NCBI RefSeq assembly: GCF_014652095.1
Contig: NZ_BMYD01000001.1
Coordinates: 37,068 to 101,067 of the forward strand
DNA: 64,000 bases
Direction: 5' to 3'
From: Cognatilysobacter bugurensis
GTDB taxonomy: Bacteria > Pseudomonadota > Gammaproteobacteria > Xanthomonadales > Xanthomonadaceae
Shown here one piece after another: positions 51,294 through 64,000 of this stretch. Under the pieces are notes generated by a model that had not been told where the DNA came from, searched no databases, and worked only from the letters and a program-made list of their open reading frames with translations. The translations under genes were made by a program, and so were the position numbers. Every line of letters begins with the position of its first letter. Within the stretch, counting starts at the first letter, position 1.

Positions 51294-53201
51294 TCACACC
51301 TCGAGCGTCGCGAGGTCGCCCTTCAGTTCGAGCCACGCCTTGCGATCCGGCGCGCGCTTCTTCGCGAGCAGCATGTCCATCAGCGCGCGCGTGACCTCGC
51401 CGTCCTCGACGGTGAGCTGCACGAGGCGGCGCGTGTCGGGGTGGACCGCCGATTCGCGCAGCTGGGACGGGTTCATCTCGCCGAGGCCCTTGAACCGAGT
51501 GACGTTGATCGCACCGCCCGAGCCCTTTTTCTTCGACTGCTTCTCGCGCTCGATCTTCTCGAGCTGGATGCGCTTTTCTTCTTCGTCCAGCGCGTAGAAC
51601 ACCTGCTTGCCGTAGTCGATGCGAAACAGCGGCGGCATCGCGACGAACACGTGCCCGGCCGCGACGAGCGCCGGGAAGTGCCGCAGGAACAGGGCGCTGA
51701 GCAGCGTCGCGATGTGGAGGCCGTCGGAGTCGGCGTCGGCGAGGACGATGACCTTGCCGTAGCGCAGGCCGCTGATGTCGTCCTTGCCCGGGTCGCAGCC
51801 GATCGCGACCGCGAGGTCGTGCACTTCCTGCGACGCGAGCACGCCGCCGGAAGCGACTTCCCAGGTGTTGAGGATCTTGCCGCGCAGCGGGAGGATCGCC
51901 TGGAAGTCCTTGTCACGCGCCTGCTTCGCGCTGCCACCCGCCGAGTCGCCCTCGACGAGGAACAGCTCGGTGCGCGAGAGGTCCTGGCTGCTGCAGTCGG
52001 CGAGCTTGCCGGGCAGCGCCGGGCCCTGCGTCACCTTCTTGCGGGTGATCTGCTTTTCGGTCTTCAGGCGCGCGCTGGCGCGGTCGATCGCAAGCTGCGC
52101 GATCTTTTCGCCGAGTTCGACGTGCTGGTTGAGCCAGAGCGAGAACGCATCATGCGCGGCGCCTTCGACGAAGCCCGCGGCCTGGCGCGAACTCAGGCGC
52201 TCCTTGGTCTGGCCCGAGAACTGCGGGTCGGCCATCTTGATGCTGAGCACGAACGCGACGCGGTCCCACACGTCCTCGGGCGCAAGCTTCACGCCGCGCG
52301 GGAGGAGGTTGCGGAAGTCGCAGAACTCGCGCAGCGCATCGGTGAAGCCGGTGCGCAGGCCGTTGACGTGCGTGCCGTGCTGCGCGGTCGGGATCAGATT
52401 GACGTAGCTCTCCTGCACGAGCTCACCTTCGGGCACCCAGGCCACGGCCCAGTCGGCCGTCTCGGTGTCCTTGGTCAGCTTGCCGACGAACAACTCCGGC
52501 GGCAGCAGCTCGCGGTCGGCGAGTTCGCCGCGCAGGTAATCGCGCAGGCCGTCCTCGTAGTACCACTCGTGCTTCTCGCCGCTGGTTTCGTCCAGCAGGC
52601 GCACCGTGAGGCCCGGACACAGCACGGCCTTCGCGCGCAGCAGGTGCCGCAGCGCGCGCACGTTGAACTTGGGCGTATCGAAATACGAGGCATCCGGCCA
52701 GAAGTGCACGCGGGTGCCGGTGTTCTTCTTGCCGACCGTGCCGATGACCTCGAGCTTGGACGCGCGGAAGCCGTCCTTGAACGTCATCCGGTACTCGTTG
52801 CCGTCGCGCTTGATGCGCACGTCGACGAGCGTCGACAGCGCGTTAACCACGCTGACGCCGACGCCGTGCAGACCGCCGGAGAACGTGTAGTTCTTGTTGT
52901 TGAACTTGCCGCCCGCGTGCAGCCGCGTGAGGATCAGCTCGACGCCCGGGATCTTCTCCTCGGGGTGGATGTCCACCGGCATGCCGCGGCCGTCGTCGAT
53001 GACCGAGCAGCTGCCATCGGCGTGGATCGTGACCTCGATCGTCTTCGCGTGGCCGGCGAGCGCCTCGTCGACGGCGTTGTCGATGACCTCCTGCGCGAGA
53101 TGGTTCGGGCGCGAGGTGTCGGTGTACATGCCCGGTCGGCGCTTGACCGGGTCGAGCCCCGACAGCACTTCGATGTCGGCGGCGTTGTAGCGATTGTTCA
53201 T
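51294..53201 (-). CDS. parE: DNA topoisomerase IV subunit B
   Basis: A 635-residue ParE. It opens NNRYNAADIEVLSGLDPVKRRPGMYTDT. The GHKL ATPase has DNAVDEALAGH, DDGRGMPVDIHPEEK and GGLHGVGVSVVNALS. The TOPRIM domain shows TELFLVEGDSAGGSAKQARDK and VIVLADADSDGLHIA, and the C-terminus MNPSQLRESAVHPDTRRLVQLTVED. With ParC it separates linked daughter chromosomes; it is a quinolone and aminocoumarin target. The ATG at 53201 is the conserved start, with AGGT upstream. The open frame extends 204 bp upstream but is Pro/Arg-rich and unlike ParE. It is divergent from pyrG. Confidence 0.95.
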   Translation of the reverse strand: MNNRYNAADIEVLSGLDPVKRRPGMYTDTSRPNHLAQEVIDNAVDEALAGHAKTIEVTIHADGSCSVIDDGRGMPVDIHPEEKIPGVELILTRLHAGGKFNNKNYTFSGGLHGVGVSVVNALSTLVDVRIKRDGNEYRMTFKDGFRASKLEVIGTVGKKNTGTRVHFWPDASYFDTPKFNVRALRHLLRAKAVLCPGLTVRLLDETSGEKHEWYYEDGLRDYLRGELADRELLPPELFVGKLTKDTETADWAVAWVPEGELVQESYVNLIPTAQHGTHVNGLRTGFTDALREFCDFRNLLPRGVKLAPEDVWDRVAFVLSIKMADPQFSGQTKERLSSRQAAGFVEGAAHDAFSLWLNQHVELGEKIAQLAIDRASARLKTEKQITRKKVTQGPALPGKLADCSSQDLSRTELFLVEGDSAGGSAKQARDKDFQAILPLRGKILNTWEVASGGVLASQEVHDLAVAIGCDPGKDDISGLRYGKVIVLADADSDGLHIATLLSALFLRHFPALVAAGHVFVAMPPLFRIDYGKQVFYALDEEEKRIQLEKIEREKQSKKKGSGGAINVTRFKGLGEMNPSQLRESAVHPDTRRLVQLTVEDGEVTRALMDMLLAKKRAPDRKAWLELKGDLATLEV

Positions 53202-55139
<1,938 letters not shown>

Positions 55140-55215
55140 TGCGCGCGGCGCGTCCTGCGATCGCGCGCAATCGCGTTTTCCCGGCCCGTCCGGCACCTGT
55201 TTTCTGGAGTGTGCG

Positions 55216-57370
<2,155 letters not shown>

Positions 57371-57374
57371 GTCA

Positions 57375-57731
57375 ATGGTCCATACCTCGGGCGACCGCCG
57401 GCTGCTCGTGGCGCTGCTTGCGCTGGCGGCGTTGCTCGCGCTGCTGCAGGCGCGGCTGTGGCTCGGCACCGGCGGCTACCAGGCCGTCGCCGCGCTCGAG
57501 CAGCAGGTGCAGGCGCAGACCCGCGAGAACGCGGGCCTGGGCGAGCGCAACGACGCGCTCGCTGCCGAGGTCGAGGACTTGAAGTCGGGCGAAGCCGCCG
57601 CCGAGGAGCGTGCCCGCAGCGAACTCGGGATGATCAAGCCGGGTGAGGTGTTCTATCGCGTCGTCGAATCCGACGGCGCGCCGGTGCGCGAAACCCGCGT
57701 CCCCGACGCGAGCGCGGACGTCAGGCCGTGA
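57375..57731 (+). CDS. ftsB: Cell division protein FtsB
   Basis: A 118-residue septum protein with one N-terminal membrane helix ([21 protein letters not shown]) followed by a periplasmic coiled coil ([35 protein letters not shown]), then [19 protein letters not shown], the FtsB signature. It forms the FtsQLB complex of the divisome. It is longer at the C-terminus than in E. coli, a common feature in Xanthomonadales. Its stop overlaps the ispD start (TGATG). It lies 4 bp after eno. Confidence 0.93.
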   Translation: MVHTSGDRRLLVALLALAALLALLQARLWLGTGGYQAVAALEQQVQAQTRENAGLGERNDALAAEVEDLKSGEAAAEERARSELGMIKPGEVFYRVVESDGAPVRETRVPDASADVRP

Positions 57732-58462
57732 TGCCCGAGGTCTGGGCGGTCGTGCCCGCTGCCGGGCGCGGCCGCCGCTTCGGTGGGCCACGGCCGAAGC
57801 AATACCTCGAAATCAACGGACGGCCGGTGCTCGCGCATGCGCTCGATGCGCTGCTGGCGCACGACGCCGTGCGCGGCGCGATGGTGGCGATCGCGCCGGA
57901 CGACGCGGACTGGCCGGGCTGGACCGAGCGCCGAGGTAAGCCCGTGCACACCTGTGTCGGTGGCGCCGAACGCGCCGACTCCGTTCTCGCCGGCCTGCGC
58001 GCGCTCGACGGCATCGCACCCCAGGACGCGTGGGCGCTCGTGCACGACGCTGCGCGCCCGAACCTCGCGCTTGCTGATCTGGATCGCCTGCTGGCCGTTG
58101 CATTCGCCCAGGGCGACGGCGCGATTCTCGCAGCGCCCGTTCGCGACACGCTCAAGCGCGCCAACGCCGCGGGCGGCATCGCCGCTACGCAGCCGCGCGA
58201 ACAGCTCTGGCGCGCGCTGACGCCGCAACTGTTTCGCCGCGATGCGCTCGCGGCGGCGCTCGCTGCAGCCGCCGGCGACGGCATCGTGGTCACGGACGAG
58301 GCGATGGCGATGGAGCGCGCCGGTGCGCAGGTGCGACTCGTCGAGGGTCGCGAAGACAACCTCAAGGTGACGACGCCAGCGGACCTGGCGCTCGTCGAAT
58401 TTCTGCTCGCGCGCCGGGATGCAGACGCTTCCTACGCCAATGCCACGGGTGCCACAGCATGA
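57731..58462 (+). CDS. ispD: 2-C-methyl-D-erythritol 4-phosphate cytidylyltransferase
   Basis: A 243-residue IspD. It has [23 protein letters not shown] (CTP loop), [46 protein letters not shown] and [12 protein letters not shown] near the C-terminus. It transfers CMP from CTP to 2-C-methyl-D-erythritol 4-phosphate in the MEP isoprenoid pathway. The ATG at 57731 shares one base with the ftsB stop; an in-frame GTG 3 bp upstream is an alternative. Its stop overlaps the ispF ATG by 4 bp, consistent with coupled translation. Confidence 0.95.
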   Translation: MPEVWAVVPAAGRGRRFGGPRPKQYLEINGRPVLAHALDALLAHDAVRGAMVAIAPDDADWPGWTERRGKPVHTCVGGAERADSVLAGLRALDGIAPQDAWALVHDAARPNLALADLDRLLAVAFAQGDGAILAAPVRDTLKRANAAGGIAATQPREQLWRALTPQLFRRDALAAALAAAAGDGIVVTDEAMAMERAGAQVRLVEGREDNLKVTTPADLALVEFLLARRDADASYANATGATA

Positions 58463-58938
58463 ACATCCGCATCGGACAGGGCTACGACGTGCATGCGTTC
58501 GGCGACGGCGACCACGTGATGCTCGGCGGCGTGTGCGTGCCGCATGAGCGCGGCGTGCTCGCGCATTCGGACGGCGACGTCGTGCTGCATGCGCTGTGTG
58601 ACGCGATGCTCGGCGCGCTCGCGCTCGGCGATATCGGCGTGCATTTCCCGCCGAGCGATCCGCAGTGGCGCGGCGCGGACTCGCGCGCACTCGTGCGGCA
58701 TTGCGACAGGTTGATCCGTGCGCGCGGCTGGCGCGTCGGCAATGCGGACGTGACCGTCGTGTGCGAGCGGCCGAAGGTCGGCCCGCACGCACCGGCGATG
58801 CGCGAACGCATCGCGGAGGATCTCGGCGTCGACATCGACGCCATCAGCGTCAAGGCGACGACGAGCGAAAAACTCGGTTTCACCGGTCGCAGCGAAGGCA
58901 TTGCGGCAATGGCCGTGTGCCTGCTCGTGCGCGCATGA
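58459..58938 (+). CDS. ispF: 2-C-methyl-D-erythritol 2,4-cyclodiphosphate synthase
   Basis: A 159-residue IspF. It has [21 protein letters not shown] with zinc ligands Asp10 and His12, [35 protein letters not shown], and [23 protein letters not shown]. It cyclises the CDP-methylerythritol phosphate intermediate in the MEP pathway, two steps after IspD. Overlaps ispD and truD by 4 bp each (ATGA), so the three are tightly coupled. Confidence 0.97.
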   Translation: MNIRIGQGYDVHAFGDGDHVMLGGVCVPHERGVLAHSDGDVVLHALCDAMLGALALGDIGVHFPPSDPQWRGADSRALVRHCDRLIRARGWRVGNADVTVVCERPKVGPHAPAMRERIAEDLGVDIDAISVKATTSEKLGFTGRSEGIAAMAVCLLVRA

Positions 58939-59984
58939 GCGTGGATCTTCCCCACGCGCATGGCGAAGCGGTGCTGCAGGCCCGGCTGCGCGCGGCGCCC
59001 GAGGATTTTGTCGTTGATGAATTGCCCGGCTTCGAGCCGACCGGGCAGGGCGAGCACCTGCTGCTGACCGTCCGCAAGCGCGGCATGAACACCGCGCACG
59101 CGGCGCGTTGCATCGCGCAATGGGCGGGCGTTGGCGACGTGGCGATCGGCTACGCCGGGCTGAAGGACCGGCATGCGGTGACCACACAGCGCTTCACCGT
59201 GCACCTTCCCAAGCGCAACGCGCCCGCGGTCGAAACCCTGACGATCGACGACGCCTTGGGTGAGCGGCTCGAGGTGCTCGACCACACGTGGCACGCGAAA
59301 AAACTGCCGCGCGGCGCGCTTGCGGGCAATCGGTTCGTACTGGTGCTGCGCGACGTGGAGGGCGACCGCGCGGCCATCGATGCACGCTTGTCGGCGATTG
59401 CCGCGCGCGGCGTGCCGAATTACTTCGGCGAGCAGCGCTTCGGTCGCGGCGGCAACAACGTAGGCTCGGCGCTCGCGATGTTCGCCGGGCGGCGGGTGCG
59501 ACGTGACCAGCGCAGCGTGTTGCTGTCTGCGGCGCGCTCAGAGCTGTTCAACCGCGTGCTCGCCGCGCGCATCCGCAGCGCCTGCTGGGACACCGCGCTC
59601 GAAGGCGAGGTGTGGATGCTCGACGGCACCCGCAGCGTGTTCGGGCCGCAGCCGCTCGATGAGGCGCTCGCCGAGCGGCTCGCCACGTTCGATATTCATC
59701 CCACCGGCCCATTATGGGGCGAGGGCGCGCTGCGCACCCAGGAGGCTGCTGCCGCGCTCGAACTGGACGCGCTTGCCGACGCGGACGCCGTTGCGCTGCG
59801 CGCTGGGCTCGAGCGCGCCGGGCTTCGTCAGGAGCGACGTGCGCTGCGGCTCCGCCCCGAGGCGCTGCAGTGGCGCTGGCCCGACGAGACATCGCTCGAG
59901 CTGTCGTTTGCGCTGCCGCCGGGCACCTATGCGACCTCGGTGCTCGCCGAACTCGGCGACGTCGCAGCCGCCGGGCGCGACTGA
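58935..59984 (+). CDS. truD: tRNA pseudouridine(13) synthase
   Basis: A 349-residue TruD. It has [30 protein letters not shown], then [21 protein letters not shown] with catalytic Asp78, [18 protein letters not shown], and the TRUD insertion region. It converts U13 of tRNA-Glu to pseudouridine. The ATG at 58935 overlaps the ispF stop. It ends the tightly overlapped run; 137 bp separate it from a small lipoprotein gene. Confidence 0.95.
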   Translation: MSVDLPHAHGEAVLQARLRAAPEDFVVDELPGFEPTGQGEHLLLTVRKRGMNTAHAARCIAQWAGVGDVAIGYAGLKDRHAVTTQRFTVHLPKRNAPAVETLTIDDALGERLEVLDHTWHAKKLPRGALAGNRFVLVLRDVEGDRAAIDARLSAIAARGVPNYFGEQRFGRGGNNVGSALAMFAGRRVRRDQRSVLLSAARSELFNRVLAARIRSACWDTALEGEVWMLDGTRSVFGPQPLDEALAERLATFDIHPTGPLWGEGALRTQEAAAALELDALADADAVALRAGLERAGLRQERRALRLRPEALQWRWPDETSLELSFALPPGTYATSVLAELGDVAAAGRD

Positions 59985-60121
59985 AGCGCCGTCCGTCGGA
60001 CTCGGCGCCAGCGCACTGGTGTGCGCGCGAGGCAGGCGTATAACCGAATCGACGCCCGGCATCGGGTCGGGCGCCCCGCGCCTGCGGGTGTTCGCCCGGC
60101 ACGGCGCTTCGAGGAACCGCC

Positions 60122-60343
60122 ATGTCCACACGTCGCCTTCTTCTGATCGTTGCCGTCGCGGTTTCGCTGACGGCCTGCGCCACCACCGACGACCGCGCCG
60201 CCGCCCGCGTCGCACCGCAACGGGCGGGCACCCTGGACACGCACCACGAATACGTGGCGCACGTCGAGTCGATTGCCCGGCGGCGCGGCATCGATGTGCA
60301 GTGGGTCAACGCGCCGGTCAAGCGCGCCCCGCGCGACGACTGA
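60122..60343 (+). CDS. Small lipoprotein, 73 aa
   Basis: A 73-residue predicted lipoprotein. Signal RRLLLIVAVAVSLTACAT ends in a lipobox (LTAC), and about 50 polar residues remain (HHEYVAHVESIARRRGIDVQWVNAP). No family is recognised. GAGGAA lies about 7 bp before the ATG. It follows truD after 137 bp and is convergent with the Smr gene, with 9 bp between stops. Confidence 0.68.
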   Translation: MSTRRLLLIVAVAVSLTACATTDDRAAARVAPQRAGTLDTHHEYVAHVESIARRRGIDVQWVNAPVKRAPRDD

Positions 60344-60352
60344 TCGGCGCGG

Positions 60353-60931
60353 TCAGCGCAACCGCGTCGGCGCGAGCAACACCACGACCGCGCCCGTGCC
60401 GCCGCGGGGGGCGGGCGCGGAGTGGAAGCCGAGCACGTCCGCGCGCTGGCGCAGCATCCGGTCGACGAGGTTCTTGAGCACTGGCGCGCCGCGGCTGTCG
60501 ACCGGGCGCCCTTCGAGCGCCCCCCCGTGCAGGCCCTTGCCGTGGATCACCCCGACGCAGCCGACCCCGTGCCGCCGCGCGTCGTTGAGGAACGCGCGCA
60601 GCAACTGTTCGGCGGTGTGCACGTCGGCGCCGTGCAGGTCGAGCTCCTCCTGCACTGCGATCTCGCCGCGTTTGAGCCGAGAGAACACCGTTACCGGCAG
60701 CGCGTCACTGCGGTAGCTCAGCGCGTCGGCCGCTTCCAGCAGTGATTCGTCGAGCGCGAACCGGAAGCTGCGACGTGCGTCGGCCTCGTCGAGCTCGGCC
60801 ATGCGCGCGCGCGGACGCGGCTTGGGCGGCGTCGGAGGCGGAGTGGCGTCGGGCAGGCGGCGCACAGGGCCGATCGCGTCGCGGAACAGGTCCGCGTCGT
60901 CGTCGTGGTCGGGCGGGTCGTGCGCAGCCAT
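60353..60931 (-). CDS. Smr-domain protein (SmrA-like)
   Basis: A 192-residue protein. The first 90 residues are polar with a Pro-rich segment and a conserved-looking helix (LDEADARRSFRFALDESLLEAADALSYRS). The Smr domain follows: EELDLHGADVHTAEQLLRAFLNDARRHGVGCVGVIHGKGLHG, with LDLHG and HGKG motifs and a final PRGGTGAVVVLLAP. E. coli SmrA/B-type proteins are RNA endonucleases that act on stalled or collided ribosomes; SmrA is the closest in length. The ATG at 60931 is used. It is divergent from surE with about 146 bp between. Confidence 0.86.
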   Translation of the reverse strand: MAAHDPPDHDDDADLFRDAIGPVRRLPDATPPPTPPKPRPRARMAELDEADARRSFRFALDESLLEAADALSYRSDALPVTVFSRLKRGEIAVQEELDLHGADVHTAEQLLRAFLNDARRHGVGCVGVIHGKGLHGGALEGRPVDSRGAPVLKNLVDRMLRQRADVLGFHSAPAPRGGTGAVVVLLAPTRLR

Positions 60932-61077
60932 GCCCCGAGCCTAACCGCGGTCACGTTGCAGGCCAATGCATGTTTAGGTGACCGCGTTTCGACAAGGCGC
61001 GCGGATGCCATCGGATATCATGGCCGCCCGATGGCTGCGGGCCCTGTGTGTCCGCGCCGCGCTTTTCTCTGGAGCCC

Positions 61078-61866
61078 ATGCGAGTCCTGGTCAGCAATGA
61101 CGACGGCGTCGACGCCCCCGGTATCCGCACGCTTGCGCAGACACTGCGCGAGGCGGGTCACGACGTGCTGCTCGTCGCGCCCGACCGCGACCGCTCCGGC
61201 GCGAGCAACTCGCTGACGCTCGACATGCCGGTGCGCGTCGTCCAGCAGGACGAGTCGACCTGGCGCGTGCACGGCACGCCGACCGACTGCGTGCACATCG
61301 CGCTGACCGGCATGCTCGAGCGCGAACCGGACCTGGTGGTTTCGGGCATCAACAACGTCGCCAACCTCGGCGACGACGTCATCTATTCCGGCACTGTGGC
61401 GGCCGCGACCGAAGGCCGGTTCCTCGGGCTGCCCGCGGTGGCGGTGTCGCTCGCGACGGCCGACGGCGTGGGGCGCAACTACGAAACGGCGGCGCGCGCG
61501 GCGGTGGAAATCATCGCGCGGCTGCACACCGACCCGTTGCCGGCCGACACGATCCTCAACGTCAACGTGCCCGACGTGCCCTGGGCGGCGCTCGAAGGTT
61601 TCGAGGTCACGCGGCTCGGCAACCGCCACCGCGCCGAGGGCTGCACATCGCAGACGGACCCGCGCGGCCGGCAGTGGTGGTGGCTCGGCCCGGCTGGCCC
61701 CGAGCAGGACGCGGGCCCGGGCACCGATTTCGACGCGGTGCGCCGCGGCTGCATCTCGATCACGCCGATCCAGGTCGACCTCACGCGCTATCAGGCGCTC
61801 GAGCAGGTGGCCACGTGGGTCGGCGGGCTCGCCGCGTCCCTCGAGCGACCGGAGCCGTCGGCGTGA
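61078..61866 (+). CDS. surE: 5'/3'-nucleotidase SurE
   Basis: A 262-residue SurE. It opens [20 protein letters not shown] (metal-binding Asp8-Asp9), with [55 protein letters not shown] and a C-terminal part with [16 protein letters not shown]. It removes phosphate from nucleoside monophosphates under stress and survival conditions. TGGAG precedes the ATG at 61078 by about 6 bp. The next gene (pcm) overlaps its stop by 4 bp, as in the conserved surE-pcm pair. Confidence 0.96.
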   Translation: MRVLVSNDDGVDAPGIRTLAQTLREAGHDVLLVAPDRDRSGASNSLTLDMPVRVVQQDESTWRVHGTPTDCVHIALTGMLEREPDLVVSGINNVANLGDDVIYSGTVAAATEGRFLGLPAVAVSLATADGVGRNYETAARAAVEIIARLHTDPLPADTILNVNVPDVPWAALEGFEVTRLGNRHRAEGCTSQTDPRGRQWWWLGPAGPEQDAGPGTDFDAVRRGCISITPIQVDLTRYQALEQVATWVGGLAASLERPEPSA

Positions 61867-62540
61867 ACCGTGGCATGCGGCTCGACGCGGAGGCGATCGG
61901 CTCCGGGCTGACGTCGCAGCGCGTGCGCGACCGGCTCGTCGAGCGGCTGCGCGCCAGCGGCATTGAGGACGAGCGCGTGCTGCGCGCGATCGGCACCGTG
62001 CCGCGCCATCTGTTCGTCGACGAGGCGCTGGCGATGCGCGCCTACGAGGACACCGCGCTGCCGATCGGTCACGGGCAGACGATTTCGCAGCCGTGGGTCG
62101 TCGCGAAGATGACCGAGGCGCTGCTGCAGACCGCGCCGCGCAAGGTGCTCGAGATCGGCACGGGCTCGGGGTACCAGGCTGCGGTGCTGGCTGCGCTCGG
62201 GCTGGAAGTGCACACGGTCGAGCGTATTGGCGAGCTGCTGCGGTCGGCGCGCAAGCGCTTCCGACAGATCGGCCTGGAGGTGCGCAGCAAGCACGACGAC
62301 GGCTACGTCGGCTGGGCCGAGAACGCGCCGTTCGACGCGATCATGGTGACCGCCGGCGGCGCTGCCGTCGTCGACGCCTTGCTCGATCAGCTGTCCCCAG
62401 GCGGCGCGCTCATCGCACCGGTCGGCTCGGCGACGTCGCAGGAACTGCTGCGGCTCGTCAAACATGAGGATGGACGCGTCGAGCGGCAGATGCTCGCGCC
62501 TGTCGTGTTCGTGCCCCTCCTGCCCGGCACCATCGACTGA
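61863..62540 (+). CDS. pcm: Protein-L-isoaspartate O-methyltransferase
   Basis: A 225-residue PCMT. It has [32 protein letters not shown], the SAM motif [36 protein letters not shown], and [32 protein letters not shown]. It methylates isoaspartyl residues so damaged proteins can be repaired. The GTG at 61863 overlaps the surE stop (GTGA) and gives the usual length; an ATG 12 bp later is possible. The ExoD-family gene starts 4 bp after its stop. Confidence 0.94.
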   Translation: MNRGMRLDAEAIGSGLTSQRVRDRLVERLRASGIEDERVLRAIGTVPRHLFVDEALAMRAYEDTALPIGHGQTISQPWVVAKMTEALLQTAPRKVLEIGTGSGYQAAVLAALGLEVHTVERIGELLRSARKRFRQIGLEVRSKHDDGYVGWAENAPFDAIMVTAGGAAVVDALLDQLSPGGALIAPVGSATSQELLRLVKHEDGRVERQMLAPVVFVPLLPGTID

Positions 62541-62544
62541 GCCC

Positions 62545-63207
62545 ATGACTGACCACGACTCCAGACTCCCTGGCACCCGCGCGTCCGACGACGTGTCCCT
62601 GGGCGAACAGCTCGCCGCAATCATCCGCGAGCTTCCGTCCGATTCGTTGACGCTGGGCGAGCTGCTCGACGTCTTCGGCGACGAGGGCCTGCTGCTGCTG
62701 AGCGCGCTGCTGACCGTCGTGTTCCTGATCCCCGTGTCGATCCCCGGCGTCAGCACCGTGTTCGGCGCCGCCATCCTGTTGGTCGGGATCAGCCGCGTGT
62801 TCGAACGACCGCTGTGGTTGCCCGAACGCATCCGCACGCGCGCGCTGCCGGCCGGTCGGCTGCGCCCAGCGCTCGAGCACGGGATGGTCTGGGTGCGTCG
62901 GCTCGAGCGGATCAGCCGCCCGCACCGCCTCAACGCGGTGACGGACGGCCGTGCGCAGACGCTCGTCACCAACCTGGCCTTCATCCTCGCGGCGGTGCTG
63001 CTGATGGCGCCGTTCGGCTTCGTGCCCTTCAGCAACACGCTGCCGGCGCTCGCATTGCTGCTCTATGCGATCGGCATGATCCAGCGCGACGGTGGCGCGG
63101 TCCTGCTCGGCCATCTCGCGAACATCGGAACGATCGTCTACTTCGGCGCATTGATCGGCGGAGGCGGTGTGGCCCTGCACGGGCTGTGGCAGCGCCTGTC
63201 GGGCTGA
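62545..63207 (+). CDS. ExoD family membrane protein
   Basis: A 220-residue inner-membrane protein. A soluble N-terminal part (SLGEQLAAIIRELPSDSLTLGELLDVFGDEGLLLLSALL) leads into helices, including VFLIPVSIPGVSTVFGAAILLVG and LAFILAAVLLMAPFGFVPFSNTLPALALLLYAIGM. This matches the ExoD family, first tied to exopolysaccharide synthesis in Sinorhizobium; the molecular activity is unknown. It sits between pcm and the nlpD-like gene in the conserved surE-pcm-nlpD order. The ATG at 62545 is 4 bp past the pcm stop. Confidence 0.86.
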   Translation: MTDHDSRLPGTRASDDVSLGEQLAAIIRELPSDSLTLGELLDVFGDEGLLLLSALLTVVFLIPVSIPGVSTVFGAAILLVGISRVFERPLWLPERIRTRALPAGRLRPALEHGMVWVRRLERISRPHRLNAVTDGRAQTLVTNLAFILAAVLLMAPFGFVPFSNTLPALALLLYAIGMIQRDGGAVLLGHLANIGTIVYFGALIGGGGVALHGLWQRLSG

Positions 63208-63249
63208 TTGCCCACTCGGCCGAACACGAACAGAGGGCTCGCAATACGC

Positions 63250-64000
63250 ATGGGCATGACAAGGCAATGGACGCTCGCGCTGGCAGGCGCACTGGGGCTC
63301 GCGGCGTGTTCCACGACGGTCGTGCGCGAGCCCGTTCAAAACGGCGGGGCAAGCGCTTCGACGCCGCGGTACGGTGAGTCCGCGACGGTCCAGCGCGGCG
63401 ACACCTTGTACGGCGTCGCCACACGGAACGGCGTGTCGGTGCGCGATCTGGCGGCATGGAACGGCATCGCGCCGCCGTACACGATCTACCCAGGCCAGCG
63501 CCTGCGGCTCCACCCGTCCTCTGGGCCTGCCGCTGCGCCGGGGAAGCGCACCGTCGCCGCAGGGCCCGCGAAGCCCGTGTCCCGGGCGCCGGCCAGCCCG
63601 ACGCGCCCGCGCGACACCGCGGCGCCGGCGCCAAAGCCCGCAGCGCCCGCCGCACCCCCAATCCAGAGCGGCATCGCCTGGCGCTGGCCCGCTGACGGTG
63701 GCCTCCTCAATCGCTTCGTAACGGGCGACCCCACTCGGCAGGGCATCGACATTGCCGGCGCCGGCGGCGCCCCGGTGCGCGCGGCAGCCGACGGTACCGT
63801 CGTGTACTCGGGCTCAGGGTTGGTCGGCTACGGCGAGCTCGTGATCATCAAGCACACCGATGCATGGCTGTCGGCGTACGGCCACAACCGCAAACGCCTC
63901 GTCAACGAGGGCCAGTTGGTGAAAGCGGGCGAGCAGATCGCCGAGATGGGCCGCAGCGGCGCTTCGCGCGACATGCTGCATTTCGAGGTGCGCTACAACG
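63250..64000 (+). CDS. nlpD: NlpD-like LysM/M23 peptidase lipoprotein, partial
   Basis: The first 250 residues of a lipoprotein cut by the window end. Signal MTRQWTLALAGALGLAACST ends in lipobox LAAC. A LysM domain follows (SATVQRGDTLYGVATRNGVSVRDLAAWNGI ... YPGQRL), then a Pro/Ala-rich linker, and an M23 (LytM) region: GIDIAGAGGAPVRAAADGTVVYSGSGLVGYGELVIIKH, LSAYGHNRK, GEQIAEMGRSG, LHFEVRYN. The expected zinc-ligand histidines of M23 are partly replaced in GIDIAG (normally HxGxD), as in degenerate NlpD. It probably activates an amidase for daughter-cell separation. The start is ATG 63250, or 63256. rpoS often follows this gene in related genomes. Confidence 0.88.
   Translation, partial: MGMTRQWTLALAGALGLAACSTTVVREPVQNGGASASTPRYGESATVQRGDTLYGVATRNGVSVRDLAAWNGIAPPYTIYPGQRLRLHPSSGPAAAPGKRTVAAGPAKPVSRAPASPTRPRDTAAPAPKPAAPAAPPIQSGIAWRWPADGGLLNRFVTGDPTRQGIDIAGAGGAPVRAAADGTVVYSGSGLVGYGELVIIKHTDAWLSAYGHNRKRLVNEGQLVKAGEQIAEMGRSGASRDMLHFEVRYN

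Overview
The window is GC-rich chromosomal DNA from a gammaproteobacterium, most probably a member of the Lysobacteraceae (Xanthomonadaceae). The best evidence is the gene order at the right end: parE, pyrG-kdsA-eno-ftsB-ispD-ispF-truD, then surE-pcm-exoD family-nlpD-like. Supporting evidence is the ExeA/GspB pair, motAB standing apart from other flagellar genes, a class B3-type metallo-beta-lactamase and several small families common in that group. No tRNA, rRNA, CRISPR array, insertion sequence or prophage gene was recognised. Genus-level placement is inference. The left end is a real contig end, because it carries an Illumina P5 adapter joined to the last codons of upp. The right end is only the window limit and cuts an nlpD-like gene.

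Layout. 1-3908: adapter, upp tail, a CPA1 Na+/H+ antiporter, a small unknown protein, an orphan Xre/MbcA/ParS-type antitoxin and an acyltransferase-3 membrane protein. 3975-8917: three consecutive sensor histidine kinases on the minus strand, two with N-terminal receiver domains and one with a C-terminal receiver, but no DNA-binding regulator. 9105-17132: a cardiolipin synthase family protein, a DUF6122 membrane protein, a six-EF-hand protein whose start lies in an ATG-rich hexanucleotide repeat, DedA, an esterase, a flavodoxin-fold reductase, a zinc alcohol dehydrogenase coupled to a small membrane-tailed protein, and DUF1206. 17146-21597: small RNA- and DNA-interacting proteins (S4, GIY-YIG, DbpA), DUF3592, a frameshifted membrane gene, DoxX, a VOC protein and a cupin. 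21715-24396: the gspB/exeA pair. 24466-31943: two EamA permeases around a LysR regulator, VOC, SpeG, a BON protein and motAB with a tandem duplication of the motB tail. 32028-45936: cyclophilin, a PadR/membrane sensor pair behind a dyad operator, PhaZ, a methyltransferase, a HemJ/CopD-like protein, alkaline phosphatase, a DAACS symporter, an MBL/Nudix overlap, a thioesterase, two NlpC/P60 hydrolases and a SlyD-type isomerase. 46103-51253: DUF418, a D-amino-acid dehydrogenase-like protein, glutathione reductase and HutG. 51294-64000: the core block.

How the genes work together. The right-hand block joins CTP supply, Kdo synthesis for LPS, glycolysis, the divisome, the MEP isoprenoid pathway, tRNA pseudouridylation and protein repair, with several 1-4 bp overlaps typical of translational coupling. 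The accessory left and centre are mainly envelope functions (transport, phospholipid, peptidoglycan hydrolases, secretion assembly, motility stators) and signalling.

No clearly new multigene system stands out. The most unusual items are the three-kinase cassette without an output regulator, the EF-hand gene's repeat-encoded start region, the duplicated motB tail including its stop codon, the antitoxin without a toxin, and the PadR dyad at a self-contained two-gene module.
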